Assembly (NCBI RefSeq): GCF_900496995.4
Contig: NC_044012.1
Span: forward strand, 25,739,706 to 25,803,705
DNA from: Aquila chrysaetos chrysaetos
Taxonomy: Eukaryota; Chordata; Aves; Accipitriformes; Accipitridae
Length of the DNA stretch: 64,000 nt
Direction of reading: 5' to 3'
Part shown: piece after piece, positions 47,342 through 59,382 of the stretch
How the letters are laid out: every line of letters starts with the position of its first letter
How positions within the stretch are numbered: the first letter of the stretch is position 1
Made by a program: the position numbers and the translations under genes
The notes under the pieces: generated by a model
Told to the model about the DNA's origin: nothing
What the model saw: only the letters and a program-made list of their open reading frames with translations
The model's database searches: none

Positions 47342-47594
47342 GAGAAGGGGATGGGGAAGCGGAAGGGGAAAGGGAAGGTGAAGGAGGAGAGGGAAGGGGA
47401 GAGGGGAGCGGAAGGGGAAGGGAAGTAGGATGAGGAAGGGGAAGGGGGAGTAGAAAAAGAAGGGAAGAGGAAGGGAAAGGAGGAGGAGAAGGGGCAAGGG
47501 AGGAGAAGCGGTAGGGAAAGAGGAAGGGGAAGGAGAAGAAGAAGGGGGAGAAGCGAAAAAAAAGTAGCAAAAGGGTACAAAGAAGAGGAAAGGG
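47342..47594 (+). repeat. Polypurine (GGGGAA-rich) tract, unit A
   Basis: About 250 bases are nearly pure purine on this strand, with irregular GGAAGGGGA repeats. Such tracts can form triplex DNA. It is 253 bases here and differs in length in the other units. Confidence 0.92.
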
Positions 47595-48016
47595 CACTGG
47601 ACGTTGTTAGGGAAGAGGAAGGGAATGGGAAGCCTCCCGTTTCCTTTTTCTCCCAGGGCCTCAAGCTGAGCCAAGGAGGCACAAAGGTCTGGAGCTGCGG
47701 CAGGAATTGCTCCTGGCTGGCTCCCATCCCCTGGGGCAGCCGTGCTCACGCGCAGGGAGGCTGGAGGCCTGCAAACACCCCAGGGCTGCATGTCGTGCAG
47801 GCAGGGGAGCCACCTGCCTTCAGGCAGGGCCCTTGGAGCTCAGCTGCAGGACCGTGTGTGGGGGGTCTCCCAAAAGGCAGCTCAGCCAGGGCTCTGCTGG
47901 GGCTGAGCCTGCCCTGGCCCGGCTGGAGGGGGACACGTGCAGGGCGAGGGAGCCCTGCAGCCCACGCTAGGCCTTGAAAGGAAAGGCAGAGAGGCAGGTG
48001 TTGGATGCAGGCTTGC

Positions 48017-48022
48017 TTTATT
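48017..48022 (-). terminator. Polyadenylation signal, unit B minus gene
   Basis: TTTATT on plus is AATAAA on minus, 283 bases after the stop codon. It is missing for the unit A copy. Confidence 0.75.
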
Positions 48023-48304
48023 GCAGTGCAGGAAAACACCCACTGCAGAAAGACACACAAGGCAGGGGCAGGCAGGTTGTCACCCCGGGCTTCAAGAGAG
48101 GTGTTCCTTCAGGCTTCTCCCAGGCGGCGGCTGTTGTAGAGACAAGCAAGCGCCCTGTGGGACGATGGTGGAGTTGCACCATGCACCTGGGCATGGGCAG
48201 GAGCAAGGAGGAGAGGCAAGATGGAGAGAGGGGACGGAGGGGAGAAAGGAGAGGAGGTGTGAGGCTGAGGAGGCCCAGGGGCTCTGGGGGCTCTGGGGCT
48301 GGGT

Positions 48305-48670
48305 CTAGCAGGGCCCACAGGTGTCCCACAGCTTCTTGCTGTAGCGGGGCAAGGCACAAGGGCTGCAGGCGGGAGAAGCGTAGGGTCTGCCAAAGGTGCA
48401 GAGGCCCCCCGAGCCCAGGGTGGCGCCGGCGCCGTAGAGGCCTCCCAGCCCCAGGTTGCCCCCAAAGGCGGGTGCTCCGGAGGAGCCCACCACGGCTTGC
48501 TGGGGGAAGGAGCTGAGGATGGGGCCGGGGAAGGTGACGACGACGGGGGGCGGCTGGATGAAGGCCGTCGAGTCGGGGCACTGCCGGGCGCACAGCTCGT
48601 TGCAGCTCTCAGCGACGGGCTGGGGGACGGCGACGCCGGTTTTCGGTGGGCACAGGTCGTAGCAAGACAT
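48305..48670 (-). CDS. Scale-like beta-keratin, unit B minus gene
   Basis: A complete copy of the minus-type gene: exon 1 ends at 49109, the intron is 48692-49108, and the start is the ATG at 48670. The coding sequence appears identical to the unit A minus gene. Unlike that copy it keeps its natural 3'UTR with a signal at 48017. It is convergent with the unit A plus gene, the two 3' ends being separated by the CR1 fragment and polypurine tract. Confidence 0.93.
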   Translation of the reverse strand: MSCYDLCPPKTGVAVPQPVAESCNELCARQCPDSTAFIQPPPVVVTFPGPILSSFPQQAVVGSSGAPAFGGNLGLGGLYGAGATLGSGGLCTFGRPYASPACSPCALPRYSKKLWDTCGPC

Positions 48671-49168
48671 CTTTGCGCGAGAGAGCTGAGCCTGAAACAC
48701 ACGGGACCCAAGGACAGGCGTCATGAGCGAGGAGGAGATCCCGTGGCCGAGCAGTGCCCTGTTCCCAGGGCTGCCCTGGAGCTGGAGGGGCCAGAGCCGC
48801 CACCTTGCCCGCACTGCCTGCCGCTTGCTCTTTGCCCAGCCAGCCCCCCTCAGCGCCCTGCTCTCCGCACCCCTTGCCTTGCCCTCTCTGCACACAGAGG
48901 GCACGCAAGCCCTCCCCGAGAGCCTGCGCAAGGCCTGGCTCTGCGCGTCTGGGCCACGGGGCTCCTTCCTCCTCCCTCCGCCACTCCGCCCGCCCTGGCC
49001 CTCCAAGCCTGCTGCCAGCACGCCCATGGCCAGCAGTGCTCTCCTGGCCACGGAGTCCCCCCGCCAGCCCCTGCCAGAGGAGGCAGAGAGCTGCAGGCAC
49101 CCACCTACCCTGTTCCTGAGCAGAGCGAGGCAGGAGCGGCGGATGCCAGCGCTTGCCGAGGGCAGCGC

Positions 49169-50321
49169 TTTTATGCCGGGCTGGCGAGTGCGGGGAGGAG
49201 CTGGCCGCGCTGGGGGCACGTGGCCCGCAGCGGCCGAGCCCCTGCCTCCTCCCTGCGTGGCATGGGGCTGTTTTGCTGATGCTGTTTCCTCTCCAGCCCC
49301 AACCTGCTCTATCAGCCCCTGCAATTACCCCGCTTGGATGCTGGCCAGCTGCCACCTAATGGGCCGAATGAGCCCAGCTGTCTTTTCATTATCTCGGTGT
49401 GTAAGAGGGCATGCAGCGTGACAAAGGCTGGCTGCGAGCGCCCTGCGTGCCGTAGCGCTTGCCCAAGGGCTTGGTCTCGGGGCGGCCCCTTGCTTGCTTT
49501 GCAGAGCCACAGGGAAGACCAGGGTCCAGGTGCTGGCCAGGAAGGCGGCCTTGCAAAGGCCTCCCGCATGCCAGGGACCGCATGACGTACGCCGTGTGGC
49601 TATTATCCGCAGAGGCGCGAGGTTACGAAATGCCAAATCAAAGGCACTCCTCTCGGGCACTGCCTGCTCAGCACGATGCATCACTCAGCAGCCCAAAGGA
49701 GCCGGTCTCCATCCACCTGAAGGTGTTAGCCATCGACCTCTGCAACTCTGGGGGAGAAAAACCCCTCGTGCTCTTCCCTGAGGTGCATGGTGCAAGGAGC
49801 ACAGACCCCACCTGGGCCCACATGGCACAGGCTCGTGCCAGCCCTCCCCCAGCCCCTCGCAAGTGTCCCGGGAGCCCCATTGCTGGGGGACGGTGCTGGG
49901 CCGGGGCTGCCCTTGGGGTGCTGGGGAGATGGGAACTCTGCCTGGTGGCACGACCGCAGCAGCCCCCGGCTGGCTTGGCCCCGCTGGCGCTCGCGGTGTC
50001 TCTCCTCCCAGCAGAGCCTGGCTGCGGGCACAGGGCAGACATGTCTTCCCCGGGCAGAGCACAAGGCAGGCAGCGGGGAGCTGCAGAAGCACAGCCCTCT
50101 CCTGCTGTGCGCAGACCCCAGCAGGGAGATGCCTGCTATCATTTAGCCCTCGAACCAGAAAGGGGAGGAAAGCCTCGGAAGTGGCAGGTGCTGGCCTGGC
50201 GAGGGGATGCTGACTCAGGGAGGGGCAGGAGCTGGACAGCCCCATCATCATTGGCAGGAGGGAGTGCCGCCTCTGCAGACTGGCCCAGGTGGTGCTGAGC
50301 AATGGCAGGGCTGCTATAAAA
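49169..50321. promoter_or_regulatory. Divergent promoter region, unit B
   Basis: Minus-strand CATAAAA at 49175-49169 and plus-strand TATAAAA at 50315-50321. The length (1153 bp) is the same as in unit A. Confidence 0.75.
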
Positions 50322-50508
50322 GCTCTGCCTCTGCCAGGCTCCCCCAAGCACTGCTCTGGCCGCCTTAGCCTCTGGGAACAGGGTAAGTCTGTGAGCGCTT
50401 CTCCTCCTGGCCCCCTGCCCGGCCCCGCCCTCCGCCTCGGGCGCTCGCCTCTGCTGCTCTCTTGCAATCTCTGCCTTCTTGCAGAGCACCGTCCCATCCC
50501 GCGCAAAG

Positions 50509-50874
50509 ATGTCTTGCTACGACCTGTGCCCACCGAAAACCGGCGTCGCCGTCCCCCAGCCCGTCGCTGAGAGCTGCAACGAGCTGTGCGCCCGGCAGTG
50601 CCCCGACTCGACGGCCTTCATCCAGCCGCCCCCCGTCGTCGTCACCTTCCCCGGCCCCATCCTCAGCTCCTTCCCCCAGCAAGCCGTGGTGGGCTCCTCC
50701 GGAGCACCCGCCTTTGGGGGCAACCTGGGGCTGGGAGGCCTCTACGGCGCCGGCGCCACCCTGGGCTCGGGGGGCCTCTGCACCTTTGGCAGACCCTACG
50801 CTTCTCCCGCCTGCAGCCCTTGTGCCTTGCCCCGCTACAGCAAGAAGCTGTGGGACACCTGTGGGCCCTGCTAG
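50509..50874 (+). CDS. Scale-like beta-keratin, unit B plus gene
   Basis: Exon 1 ends at 50382, the intron is 50383-50484 (102 bp, three bases shorter than in unit A within a C/G-rich run), and the ATG is at 50509. The 121-residue product is unchanged. The open frame of 391 codons on the opposite strand further downstream is a shadow of GC-rich sequence. Confidence 0.93.
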   Translation: MSCYDLCPPKTGVAVPQPVAESCNELCARQCPDSTAFIQPPPVVVTFPGPILSSFPQQAVVGSSGAPAFGGNLGLGGLYGAGATLGSGGLCTFGRPYASPACSPCALPRYSKKLWDTCGPC

Positions 50875-51292
50875 ACCCAGCTCAGCCCCAGGCGCTGCCC
50901 CCAGCCCAAACGCCAACACCACCACCCAAGCAGGGCTGAGCTGGCGGGCACGGGGCACTGAGGAGAGCTGAGCATCGCCAGCCCCAGCCAGCGCCTGGGC
51001 AGCCGGCAGTGCCACCCACCCTCAGTCCCTTCCCTGCCCTCTCCTCCTGCCCTCTGCTCTCCTCCCCTCCCGTCTCGTCCCAGCTGTCGCATGGGGCAGG
51101 AGGTGGACCCGAAAGGCCCTGCGAGGCTGACGGGCCAAGTCCTCGGGATCTGGGATGCCGCGCCAAGGGGGCATCTGGAGCGAGAAGCGATGCCCTGGAG
51201 AAGATCCCTCTGCTTCCCCCAACACGTGGCAACCGGCCTCTCTGGGTCTTGCCCACCGTCTCTCTGACAGTCTCTCCTGCTCCTCTGGGCAC

Positions 51293-51298
51293 AATAAA
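51293..51298 (+). terminator. Polyadenylation signal, unit B plus gene
   Basis: AATAAA in the same CACAATAAAGG context as in unit A. Confidence 0.8.
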
Positions 51299-51687
51299 GG
51301 TTTCCTGCATTCGAGTCATGTCTCCCTCCCTCCACGTCCCATGCTGGGAAGACCCTGTGGGTGGGTTCCCGGCAGCTGTGGGAGGGCAAATACTGGTCCT
51401 CGGATGCCTGGGCAAGGGGAGGGTGGGTGGTGTTGGGAGAGGGAGGATGCAGGCAGCAGGCAGGGGAGAGAGAGCCTTTTGGTGGGCCTTGCAGGAGCTG
51501 GGGAAAGGGCAGAAGGCAGGGCAGGCGCTGGCAGTGCTCCCTTGCCTGGTCTTCTCAGCCCGGGAGCGGCAGCAGCTCCGCCAGGTCCCGCTGCCCCGCA
51601 GAAGCAGGGCAGCATCTCCGGGCGTCTGCACAGAGGAGGCTGGAGGAGAGCCAGTGTTAAACCCCGTGCCTGGGAAATGGCCGTCGA

Positions 51688-52395
51688 CTGCTGGAGAGCA
51701 GCTTGTCAGGAAAGGCCGTGGGGGTGCTGGTGGACGCCGAGCTGAGCATGAGCCGGCAACGTGCGCTGGGGCAAAGGCAGCCAGCGGTGTCCTGGGCTGC
51801 ATGCGGAGGAGGTGGAGGGAGGGGATCCTTGGCCTCCACTCAGCACTGGCGAGGCCACCCCTGGGCTGCTGTGTCCAGTGCTGGGCTCCCCAGCACGGCA
51901 GAGATGTGGGGCTACTGGAGAGAGTCCAGCAAAGTGCCGCACACAGCTGCCGGAGGGACAGGGAGCACGTGTCCTCCGGGGAGAGCCTCAGAGAGATGGG
52001 ACTGTTCCTCTTGGTGCTGAGGAGGCTCGGGGTGGGGTGGGGGGAGTGTCTCACCAATGTGCACGCATGGCTGAAGGGAAGGCATCAAGAAGATGGAGCC
52101 AGGCTCTTTTCAGAGGTGTCCAGCGCCAGGACAAGAGACAATGGGCACCAGCTGAAAGACAGGAGGCTCCGCCTCAACATCCCAAAGCACTTTCTCCACT
52201 GTGAGGGTGGACGAGCCCTGGCACAAGTTGGCCCGGGAGGTTGTGGAGTCTGCGTCCTTGGAGACGTGCAAAAGCCGTGTGGCCACGGCGCTGGGCAGCC
52301 GGCTCGGGGTGAGCCTGCTTGAGGGGGCAGCATGACAAGATGCCCTGCAAAGGCTCCTGCCACAGCAGTCAGGCTGTGTTTTCTGTGATTTTGCG
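51688..52395 (+). mobile_element. CR1 LINE fragment, unit B
   Basis: Same insertion with the same ends as at 46583-47290, so it was copied with the unit rather than inserted anew. Confidence 0.9.
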
Positions 52396-52446
52396 TCTGC
52401 GGCAGAGAACCGAGGAGCACCGCGTGTGTTGGTCTGTGCTGGGGGT

Positions 52447-52708
52447 GAGAAGGGGATGGGGAAGCGGAAGGGGAAAGGGAAGGTGAAGGAGGAGAGGGAA
52501 GGGGAGAGTGGAGCGGAAGGGGAAGGGAAGTAGGATGAGGAAGGGGAAGGGGGAGTAGAAAAAGAAGGGAAGAGGAAGGGAAAGGAGGAGGAGAAGGGGC
52601 AAGGGGAGGGGAGGGAGAAGCGGTAGGGAAAGAGGAAGGGGAAGGAGAAGAAGAAGGGGGAGAAGCGAAAAAAAAGTAGCAAAAGGGTACAAAGAAGAGG
52701 AAAGGGCA
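52447..52708 (+). repeat. Polypurine tract, unit B
   Basis: About 262 bases. It differs from unit A by added GGGAGG units near 52605 and by a GAGTGGAG interruption. Confidence 0.92.
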
Positions 52709-53127
52709 CTGGACGTTGTTAGGGAAGAGGAAGGGAATGGGAAGCCTCCCGTTTCCTTTTTCTCCCAGGGCCTCAAGCTGAGCCAAGGAGGCACAAAGGT
52801 CTGGAGCTGCGGCAGGAATTGCTCCTGGCTGGCTCCCATCCCCTGGGGCAGCCGTGCTCACGCGCAGGGAGGCTGGAGGCCTGCAAACACCCCAGGGCTG
52901 CATGTCGTGCAGGCAGGGGAGCCACCTGCCTTCAGGCAGGGCCCTTGGAGCTCAGCTGCAGGACCGTGTGTGGGGGGTCTCCCAAAAGGCAGCTCAGCCA
53001 GGCTCTGCTGGGGCTGAGCCTGCCCTGGCCCGGCTGGAGGGGGACACGTGCAGGGCGAGGGAGCCCTGCAGCCCACGCTAGGCCTTGAAAGGAAAGGCAG
53101 AGAGGCAGGTGTTGGATGCAGGCTTGC

Positions 53128-53133
53128 TTTATT
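53128..53133 (-). terminator. Polyadenylation signal, unit C minus gene
   Basis: AATAAA on the minus strand, matching 48017. Confidence 0.75.
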
Positions 53134-53415
53134 GCAGTGCAGGAAAACACCCACTGCAGAAAGACACACAAGGCAGGGGCAGGCAGGTTGTCACCCCGGG
53201 CTTCAAGAGAGGTGTTCCTTCAGGCTTCTCCCAGGCGGCGGCTGTTGTAGAGACAAGCAAGCGCCCTGTGGGACGATGGTGGAGTTGCACCATGCACCTG
53301 GGCATGGGCAGGAGCAAGGAGGAGAGGCAAGATGGAGAGAGGGGACGGAGGGGAGAAAGGAGAGGAGGTGTGAGGCTGAGGAGGCCCAGGGGCTCTGGGG
53401 GCTCTGGGGCTGGGT

Positions 53416-53781
53416 CTAGCAGGGCCCACAGGTGTCCCACAGCTTCTTGCTGTAGCGGGGCAAGGCACAAGGGCTGCAGGCGGGAGAAGCGTAGGGTCTG
53501 CCAAAGGTGCAGAGGCCCCCCGAGCCCAGGGTGGCGCCGGCGCCGTAGAGGCCTCCCAGCCCCAGGTTGCCCCCAAAGGCGGGTGCTCCGGAGGAGCCCA
53601 CCACGGCTTGCTGGGGGAAGGAGCTGAGGATGGGGCCGGGGAAGGTGACGACGACGGGGGGCGGCTGGATGAAGGCCGTCGAGTCGGGGCACTGCCGGGC
53701 GCACAGCTCGTTGCAGCTCTCAGCGACGGGCTGGGGGACGGCGACGCCGGTTTTCGGTGGGCACAGGTCGTAGCAAGACAT
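53416..53781 (-). CDS. Scale-like beta-keratin, unit C minus gene
   Basis: The start is the ATG at 53781, exon 2 begins at 53802, the intron is 53803-54219, and exon 1 ends at 54220. No coding difference from units A and B was seen. Confidence 0.93.
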   Translation of the reverse strand: MSCYDLCPPKTGVAVPQPVAESCNELCARQCPDSTAFIQPPPVVVTFPGPILSSFPQQAVVGSSGAPAFGGNLGLGGLYGAGATLGSGGLCTFGRPYASPACSPCALPRYSKKLWDTCGPC

Positions 53782-54279
53782 CTTTGCGCGAGAGAGCTGA
53801 GCCTGAAACACACGGGACCCAAGGACAGGCGTCATGAGCGAGGAGGAGATCCCGTGGCCGAGCAGTGCCCTGTTCCCAGGGCTGCCCTGGAGCTGGAGGG
53901 GCCAGAGCCGCCACCTTGCCCGCACTGCCTGCCGCTTGCTCTTTGCCCAGCCAGCCCCCCTCAGCGCCCTGCTCTCCGCACCCCTTGCCTTGCCCTCTCT
54001 GCACACAGAGGGCACGCAAGCCCTCCCCGAGAGCCTGCGCAAGGCCTGGCTCTGCGCGTCTGGGCCACGGGGCTCCTTCCTCCTCCCTCCGCCACTCCGC
54101 CCGCCCTGGCCCTCCAAGCCTGCTGCCAGCACGCCCATGGCCAGCAGTGCTCTCCTGGCCACGGAGTCCCCCCGCCAGCCCCTGCCAGAGGAGGCAGAGA
54201 GCTGCAGGCACCCACCTACCCTGTTCCTGAGCAGAGCGAGGCAGGAGCGGCGGATGCCAGCGCTTGCCGAGGGCAGCGC

Positions 54280-55433
54280 TTTTATGCCGGGCTGGCGAGT
54301 GCGGGGAGGAGCTGGCCGCGCTGGGGGCACGTGGCCCGCAGCGGCCGAGCCCCTGCCTCCTCCCTGCGTGGCATGGGGCTGTTTTGCTGATGCTGTTTCC
54401 TCTCCAGCCCCAACCTGCTCTATCAGCCCCTGCAATTACCCCGCTTGGATGCTGGCCAGCTGCCACCTAATGGGCCGAATGAGCCCAGCTGTCTTTTCAT
54501 TATCTCGGTGTGTAAGAGGGCATGCAGCGTGACAAAGGCTGGCTGCGAGCGCCCTGCGTGCCGTAGCGCTTGCCCAAGGGCTTGGTCTCGGGGCGGCCCC
54601 TTGCTTGCTTTGCAGAGCCACAGGGAAGACCAGGGTCCAGGTGCTGGCCAGGAAGGCGGCCTTGCAAAGGCCTCCCGCATGCCAGGGACCGCATGACGTA
54701 CGCCGTGTGGCTATTATCCGCAGAGGCGCGAGGTTACGAAATGCCAAATCAAAGGCACTCCTCTCGGGCACTGCCTGCTCAGCACGATGCATCACTCAGC
54801 AGCCCAAAGGAGCCGGTCTCCATCCACCTGAAGGTGTTAGCCATCGACCTCTGCAACTCTGGGGGAGAAAAACCCCTCGTGCTCTTCCCTGAGGTGCATG
54901 GTGCAAGGAGCACAGACCCCACCTGGGCCCACATGGCACAGGCTCGTGCCAGCCCTCCCCCAGCCCCTCGCAAGTGTCCCGGGAGCCCCATTGCTGGGGG
55001 GACGGTGCTGGGCCGGGGCTGCCCTTGGGGTGCTGGGGAGATGGGAACTCTGCCTGGTGGCACGACCGCAGCAGCCCCCGGCTGGCTTGGCCCCACTGGC
55101 GCTCGCGGAGTCTCTCCTCCCAGCAGAGCCTGGCTGCGGGCACAGGGCAGACATGTCTTCCCCCGGCAGAGCACAAGGCAGGCAGCGGGGAGCTGCAGAA
55201 GCACAGCCCTCTCCTGCTGTGCGCAGACCCCAGCAGGGAGATGCCTGCTATCATTTAGCCCTCGAACCAGAAAGGGGAGGAAAGCCTCGGAAGTGGCAGG
55301 TGCTGGCCTGGCGAGGGGATGCTGACTCAGGGAGGGGCAGGAGCTGGACAGCCCCATCATCATTGGCAGGAGGGAGTGCCGCCTCTGCAGACTGGCCCAG
55401 GTGGTGCTGAGCAATGGCAGGGCTGCTATAAAA
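54280..55433. promoter_or_regulatory. Divergent promoter region, unit C
   Basis: Minus-strand CATAAAA at 54286-54280 and plus-strand TATAAAA at 55427-55433. This unit has an extra G near 54998 and substitutions near 55096 and 55110 that units A, B and D lack, which marks it as a truly separate copy. Confidence 0.75.
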
Positions 55434-55612
55434 GCTCTGCCTCTGCCAGGCTCCCCCAAGCACTGCTCTGGCCGCCTTAGCCTCTGGGAACAGGGTAAGT
55501 CTGTGAGCGCTTCTCCTCCTGGCCCCCCGGCCCCTCCGCCTCGGGCGCTCGCCTCTGCTGCTCTCTTGCAATCTCTGCCTTCTTGCAGAGCACCGTCCCA
55601 TCCCGCGCAAAG

Positions 55613-55978
55613 ATGTCTTGCTACGACCTGTGCCCACCGAAAACCGGCGTCGCCGTCCCCCAGCCCGTCGCTGAGAGCTGCAACGAGCTGTGCGCCCGGC
55701 AGTGCCCCGACTCGACGGCCTTCATCCAGCCGCCCCCCGTCGTCGTCACCTTCCCCGGCCCCATCCTCAGCTCCTTCCCCCAGCAAGCCGTGGTGGGCTC
55801 CTCCGGAGCACCCGCCTTTGGGGGCAACCTGGGGCTGGGAGGCCTCTACGGCGCCGGCGCCACCCTGGGCTCGGGGGGCCTCTGCACCTTTGGCAGACCC
55901 TACGCTTCTCCCGCCTGCAGCCCTTGTGCCTTGCCCCGCTACAGCAAGAAGCTGTGGGACACCTGTGGGCCCTGCTAG
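55613..55978 (+). CDS. Scale-like beta-keratin, unit C plus gene
   Basis: Exon 1 ends at 55494, the intron is 55495-55588 (94 bp), and the ATG is at 55613. The protein is identical to the other copies. The shortened C-rich run in the intron joins frames and produces long false open frames on both strands here. Confidence 0.93.
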   Translation: MSCYDLCPPKTGVAVPQPVAESCNELCARQCPDSTAFIQPPPVVVTFPGPILSSFPQQAVVGSSGAPAFGGNLGLGGLYGAGATLGSGGLCTFGRPYASPACSPCALPRYSKKLWDTCGPC

Positions 55979-56395
55979 ACCCAGCTCAGCCCCAGGCGCT
56001 GCCCCCAGCCCAAACGCCAACACCACCACCCAAGCAGGGCTGAGCTGGCGGGCACGGGGCACTGAGGAGAGCTGAGCATCGCCAGCCCCAGCCAGCGCCT
56101 GGGCAGCCGGCAGTGCCACCCACCCTCAGCCCTTCCCTGCCCTCTCCTCCTGCCCTCTGCTCTCCTCCCCTCCCGTCTCGTCCCAGCTGTCGCATGGGGC
56201 AGGAGGTGGACCCGAAAGGCCCTGCGAGGCTGACGGGCCAAGTCCTCGGGATCTGGGATGCCGCGCCAAGGGGGCATCTGGAGCGAGAAGCGATGCCCTG
56301 GAGAAGATCCCTCTGCTTCCCCCAACACGTGGCAACCGGCCTCTCTGGGTCTTGCCCACCGTCTCTCTGACAGTCTCTCCTGCTCCTCTGGGCAC

Positions 56396-56401
56396 AATAA
56401 A
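56396..56401 (+). terminator. Polyadenylation signal, unit C plus gene
   Basis: AATAAA, same context as 46188. Confidence 0.8.
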
Positions 56402-56790
56402 GGTTTCCTGCATTCGAGTCATGTCTCCCTCCCTCCACGTCCCATGCTGGGAAGACCCTGTGGGTGGGTTCCCGGCAGCTGTGGGAGGGCAAATACTGGT
56501 CCTCGGATGCCTGGGCAAGGGGAGGGTGGGTGGTGTTGGGAGAGGGAGGATGCAGGCAGCAGGCAGGGGAGAGAGAGCCTTTTGGTGGGCCTTGCAGGAG
56601 CTGGGGAAAGGGCAGAAGGCAGGGCAGGCGCTGGCAGTGCTCCCTTGCCTGGTCTTCTCAGCCCGGGAGCGGCAGCAGCTCCGCCAGGTCCCGCTGCCCC
56701 GCAGAAGCAGGGCAGCATCTCCGGGCGTCTGCACAGAGGAGGCTGGAGGAGAGCCAGTGTTAAACCCCGTGCCTGGGAAATGGCCGTCGA

Positions 56791-57498
56791 CTGCTGGAGA
56801 GCAGCTTGTCAGGAAAGGCCGTGGGGGTGCTGGTGGACGCCGAGCTGAGCATGAGCCGGCAACGTGCGCTGGGGCAAAGGCAGCCAGCGGTGTCCTGGGC
56901 TGCATGCGGAGGAGGTGGAGGGAGGGGATCCTTGGCCTCCACTCAGCACTGGCGAGGCCACCCCTGGGCTGCTGTGTCCAGTGCTGGGCTCCCCAGCACG
57001 GCAGAGATGTGGGGCTACTGGAGAGAGTCCAGCAAAGTGCCGCACACAGCTGCCGGAGGGACAGGGAGCACGTGTCCTCCGGGGAGAGCCTCAGAGAGAT
57101 GGGACTGTTCCTCTTGGTGCTGAGGAGGCTCGGGGTGGGGTGGGGGGAGTGTCTCACCAATGTGCACGCATGGCTGAAGGGAAGGCATCAAGAAGATGGA
57201 GCCAGGCTCTTTTCAGAGGTGTCCAGCGCCAGGACAAGAGACAATGGGCACCAGCTGAAAGACAGGAGGCTCCGCCTCAACATCCCAAAGCACTTTCTCC
57301 ACTGTGAGGGTGGACGAGCCCTGGCACAAGTTGGCCCGGGAGGTTGTGGAGTCTGCGTCCTTGGAGACGTGCAAAAGCCGTGTGGCCACGGCGCTGGGCA
57401 GCCGGCTCGGGGTGAGCCTGCTTGAGGGGGCAGCATGACAAGATGCCCTGCAAAGGCTCCTGCCACAGCAGTCAGGCTGTGTTTTCTGTGATTTTGCG
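56791..57498 (+). mobile_element. CR1 LINE fragment, unit C
   Basis: The same insertion as in units A and B, with identical ends. Confidence 0.9.
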
Positions 57499-57549
57499 TC
57501 TGCGGCAGAGAACCGAGGAGCACCGCGTGTGTTGGTCTGTGCTGGGGGT

Positions 57550-57809
57550 GAGAAGGGGATGGGGAAGCGGAAGGGGAAAGGGAAGGTGAAGGAGGAGAGG
57601 GAAGGGGAGAGGGGGAGCGGAAGGGGAAGGGAAGTAGGATGAGGAAGGGGAAGGGGGAGTAGAAAAAGAAGGGAAGAGGAAGGGAAAGGAGGAGGAGAAG
57701 GGGCAAGGGGAGGGGAGGGAGAAGCGGTAGGGAAAGAGGAAGGGAAGGAGAAGAAGAAGGGGGAGAAGCGAAAAAAAAGTAGCAAAAGGGTACAAAGAAG
57801 AGGAAAGGG
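57550..57809 (+). repeat. Polypurine tract, unit C
   Basis: About 260 bases. It carries GAGGGGGAG near 57609 and one base less near 57742 than unit B. Confidence 0.92.
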
Positions 57810-58230
57810 CACTGGACGTTGTTAGGGAAGAGGAAGGGAATGGGAAGCCTCCCGTTTCCTTTTTCTCCCAGGGCCTCAAGCTGAGCCAAGGAGGCACAAA
57901 GGTCTGGAGCTGCGGCAGGAATTGCTCCTGGCTGGCTCCCATCCCCTGGGGCAGCCGTGCTCACGCGCAGGGAGGCTGGAGGCCTGCAAACACCCCAGGG
58001 CTGCATGTCGTGCAGGCAGGGGAGCCACCTGCCTTCAGGCAGGGCCCTTGGAGCTCAGCTGCAGGACCGTGTGTGGGGGGTCTCCCAAAAGGCAGCTCAG
58101 CCAGGCTCTGCTGGGGCTGAGCCTGCCCTGGCCCGGCTGGAGGGGGACACGTGCAGGGCGAGGGAGCCCTGCAGCCCACGCTAGGCCTTGAAAGGAAAGG
58201 CAGAGAGGCAGGTGTTGGATGCAGGCTTGC

Positions 58231-58236
58231 TTTATT
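58231..58236 (-). terminator. Polyadenylation signal, unit D minus gene
   Basis: AATAAA on the minus strand, matching 48017. Confidence 0.75.
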
Positions 58237-58518
58237 GCAGTGCAGGAAAACACCCACTGCAGAAAGACACACAAGGCAGGGGCAGGCAGGTTGTCACCCC
58301 GGGCTTCAAGAGAGGTGTTCCTTCAGGCTTCTCCCAGGCGGCGGCTGTTGTAGAGACAAGCAAGCGCCCTGTGGGACGATGGTGGAGTTGCACCATGCAC
58401 CTGGGCATGGGCAGGAGCAAGGAGGAGAGGCAAGATGGAGAGAGGGGACGGAGGGGAGAAAGGAGAGGAGGTGTGAGGCTGAGGAGGCCCAGGGGCTCTG
58501 GGGGCTCTGGGGCTGGGT

Positions 58519-58884
58519 CTAGCAGGGCCCACAGGTGTCCCACAGCTTCTTGCTGTAGCGGGGCAAGGCACAAGGGCTGCAGGCGGGAGAAGCGTAGGGT
58601 CTGCCAAAGGTGCAGAGGCCCCCCGAGCCCAGGGTGGCGCCGGCGCCGTAGAGGCCTCCCAGCCCCAGGTTGCCCCCAAAGGCGGGTGCTCCGGAGGAGC
58701 CCACCACGGCTTGCTGGGGGAAGGAGCTGAGGATGGGGCCGGGGAAGGTGACGACGACGGGGGGCGGCTGGATGAAGGCCGTCGAGTCGGGGCACTGCCG
58801 GGCGCACAGCTCGTTGCAGCTCTCAGCGACGGGCTGGGGGACGGCGACGCCGGTTTTCGGTGGGCACAGGTCGTAGCAAGACAT
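58519..58884 (-). CDS. Scale-like beta-keratin, unit D minus gene
   Basis: The start is the ATG at 58884, exon 2 begins at 58905, the intron is 58906-59322, and exon 1 ends at 59323. The coding sequence is unchanged from the other minus copies. Confidence 0.93.
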   Translation of the reverse strand: MSCYDLCPPKTGVAVPQPVAESCNELCARQCPDSTAFIQPPPVVVTFPGPILSSFPQQAVVGSSGAPAFGGNLGLGGLYGAGATLGSGGLCTFGRPYASPACSPCALPRYSKKLWDTCGPC

Positions 58885-59382
58885 CTTTGCGCGAGAGAGC
58901 TGAGCCTGAAACACACGGGACCCAAGGACAGGCGTCATGAGCGAGGAGGAGATCCCGTGGCCGAGCAGTGCCCTGTTCCCAGGGCTGCCCTGGAGCTGGA
59001 GGGGCCAGAGCCGCCACCTTGCCCGCACTGCCTGCCGCTTGCTCTTTGCCCAGCCAGCCCCCCTCAGCGCCCTGCTCTCCGCACCCCTTGCCTTGCCCTC
59101 TCTGCACACAGAGGGCACGCAAGCCCTCCCCGAGAGCCTGCGCAAGGCCTGGCTCTGCGCGTCTGGGCCACGGGGCTCCTTCCTCCTCCCTCCGCCACTC
59201 CGCCCGCCCTGGCCCTCCAAGCCTGCTGCCAGCACGCCCATGGCCAGCAGTGCTCTCCTGGCCACGGAGTCCCCCCGCCAGCCCCTGCCAGAGGAGGCAG
59301 AGAGCTGCAGGCACCCACCTACCCTGTTCCTGAGCAGAGCGAGGCAGGAGCGGCGGATGCCAGCGCTTGCCGAGGGCAGCGC

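Noticed and set aside
47005-47727. Pro/Leu/Ser/Phe-rich open frames opposite the polypurine tract
   Set aside because: They are translations of a CCCTTC-type repeat and its CR1 neighbour, and their length changes with every repeat indel.
54779-56119. A 446-codon open frame on the minus strand of unit C, and similar frames of 340-440 codons in the other units
   Set aside because: They run antisense or out of frame through keratin exons, introns and intergenic DNA, change when an intron loses a base, and show no family motif. GC-rich DNA with few stops explains them.
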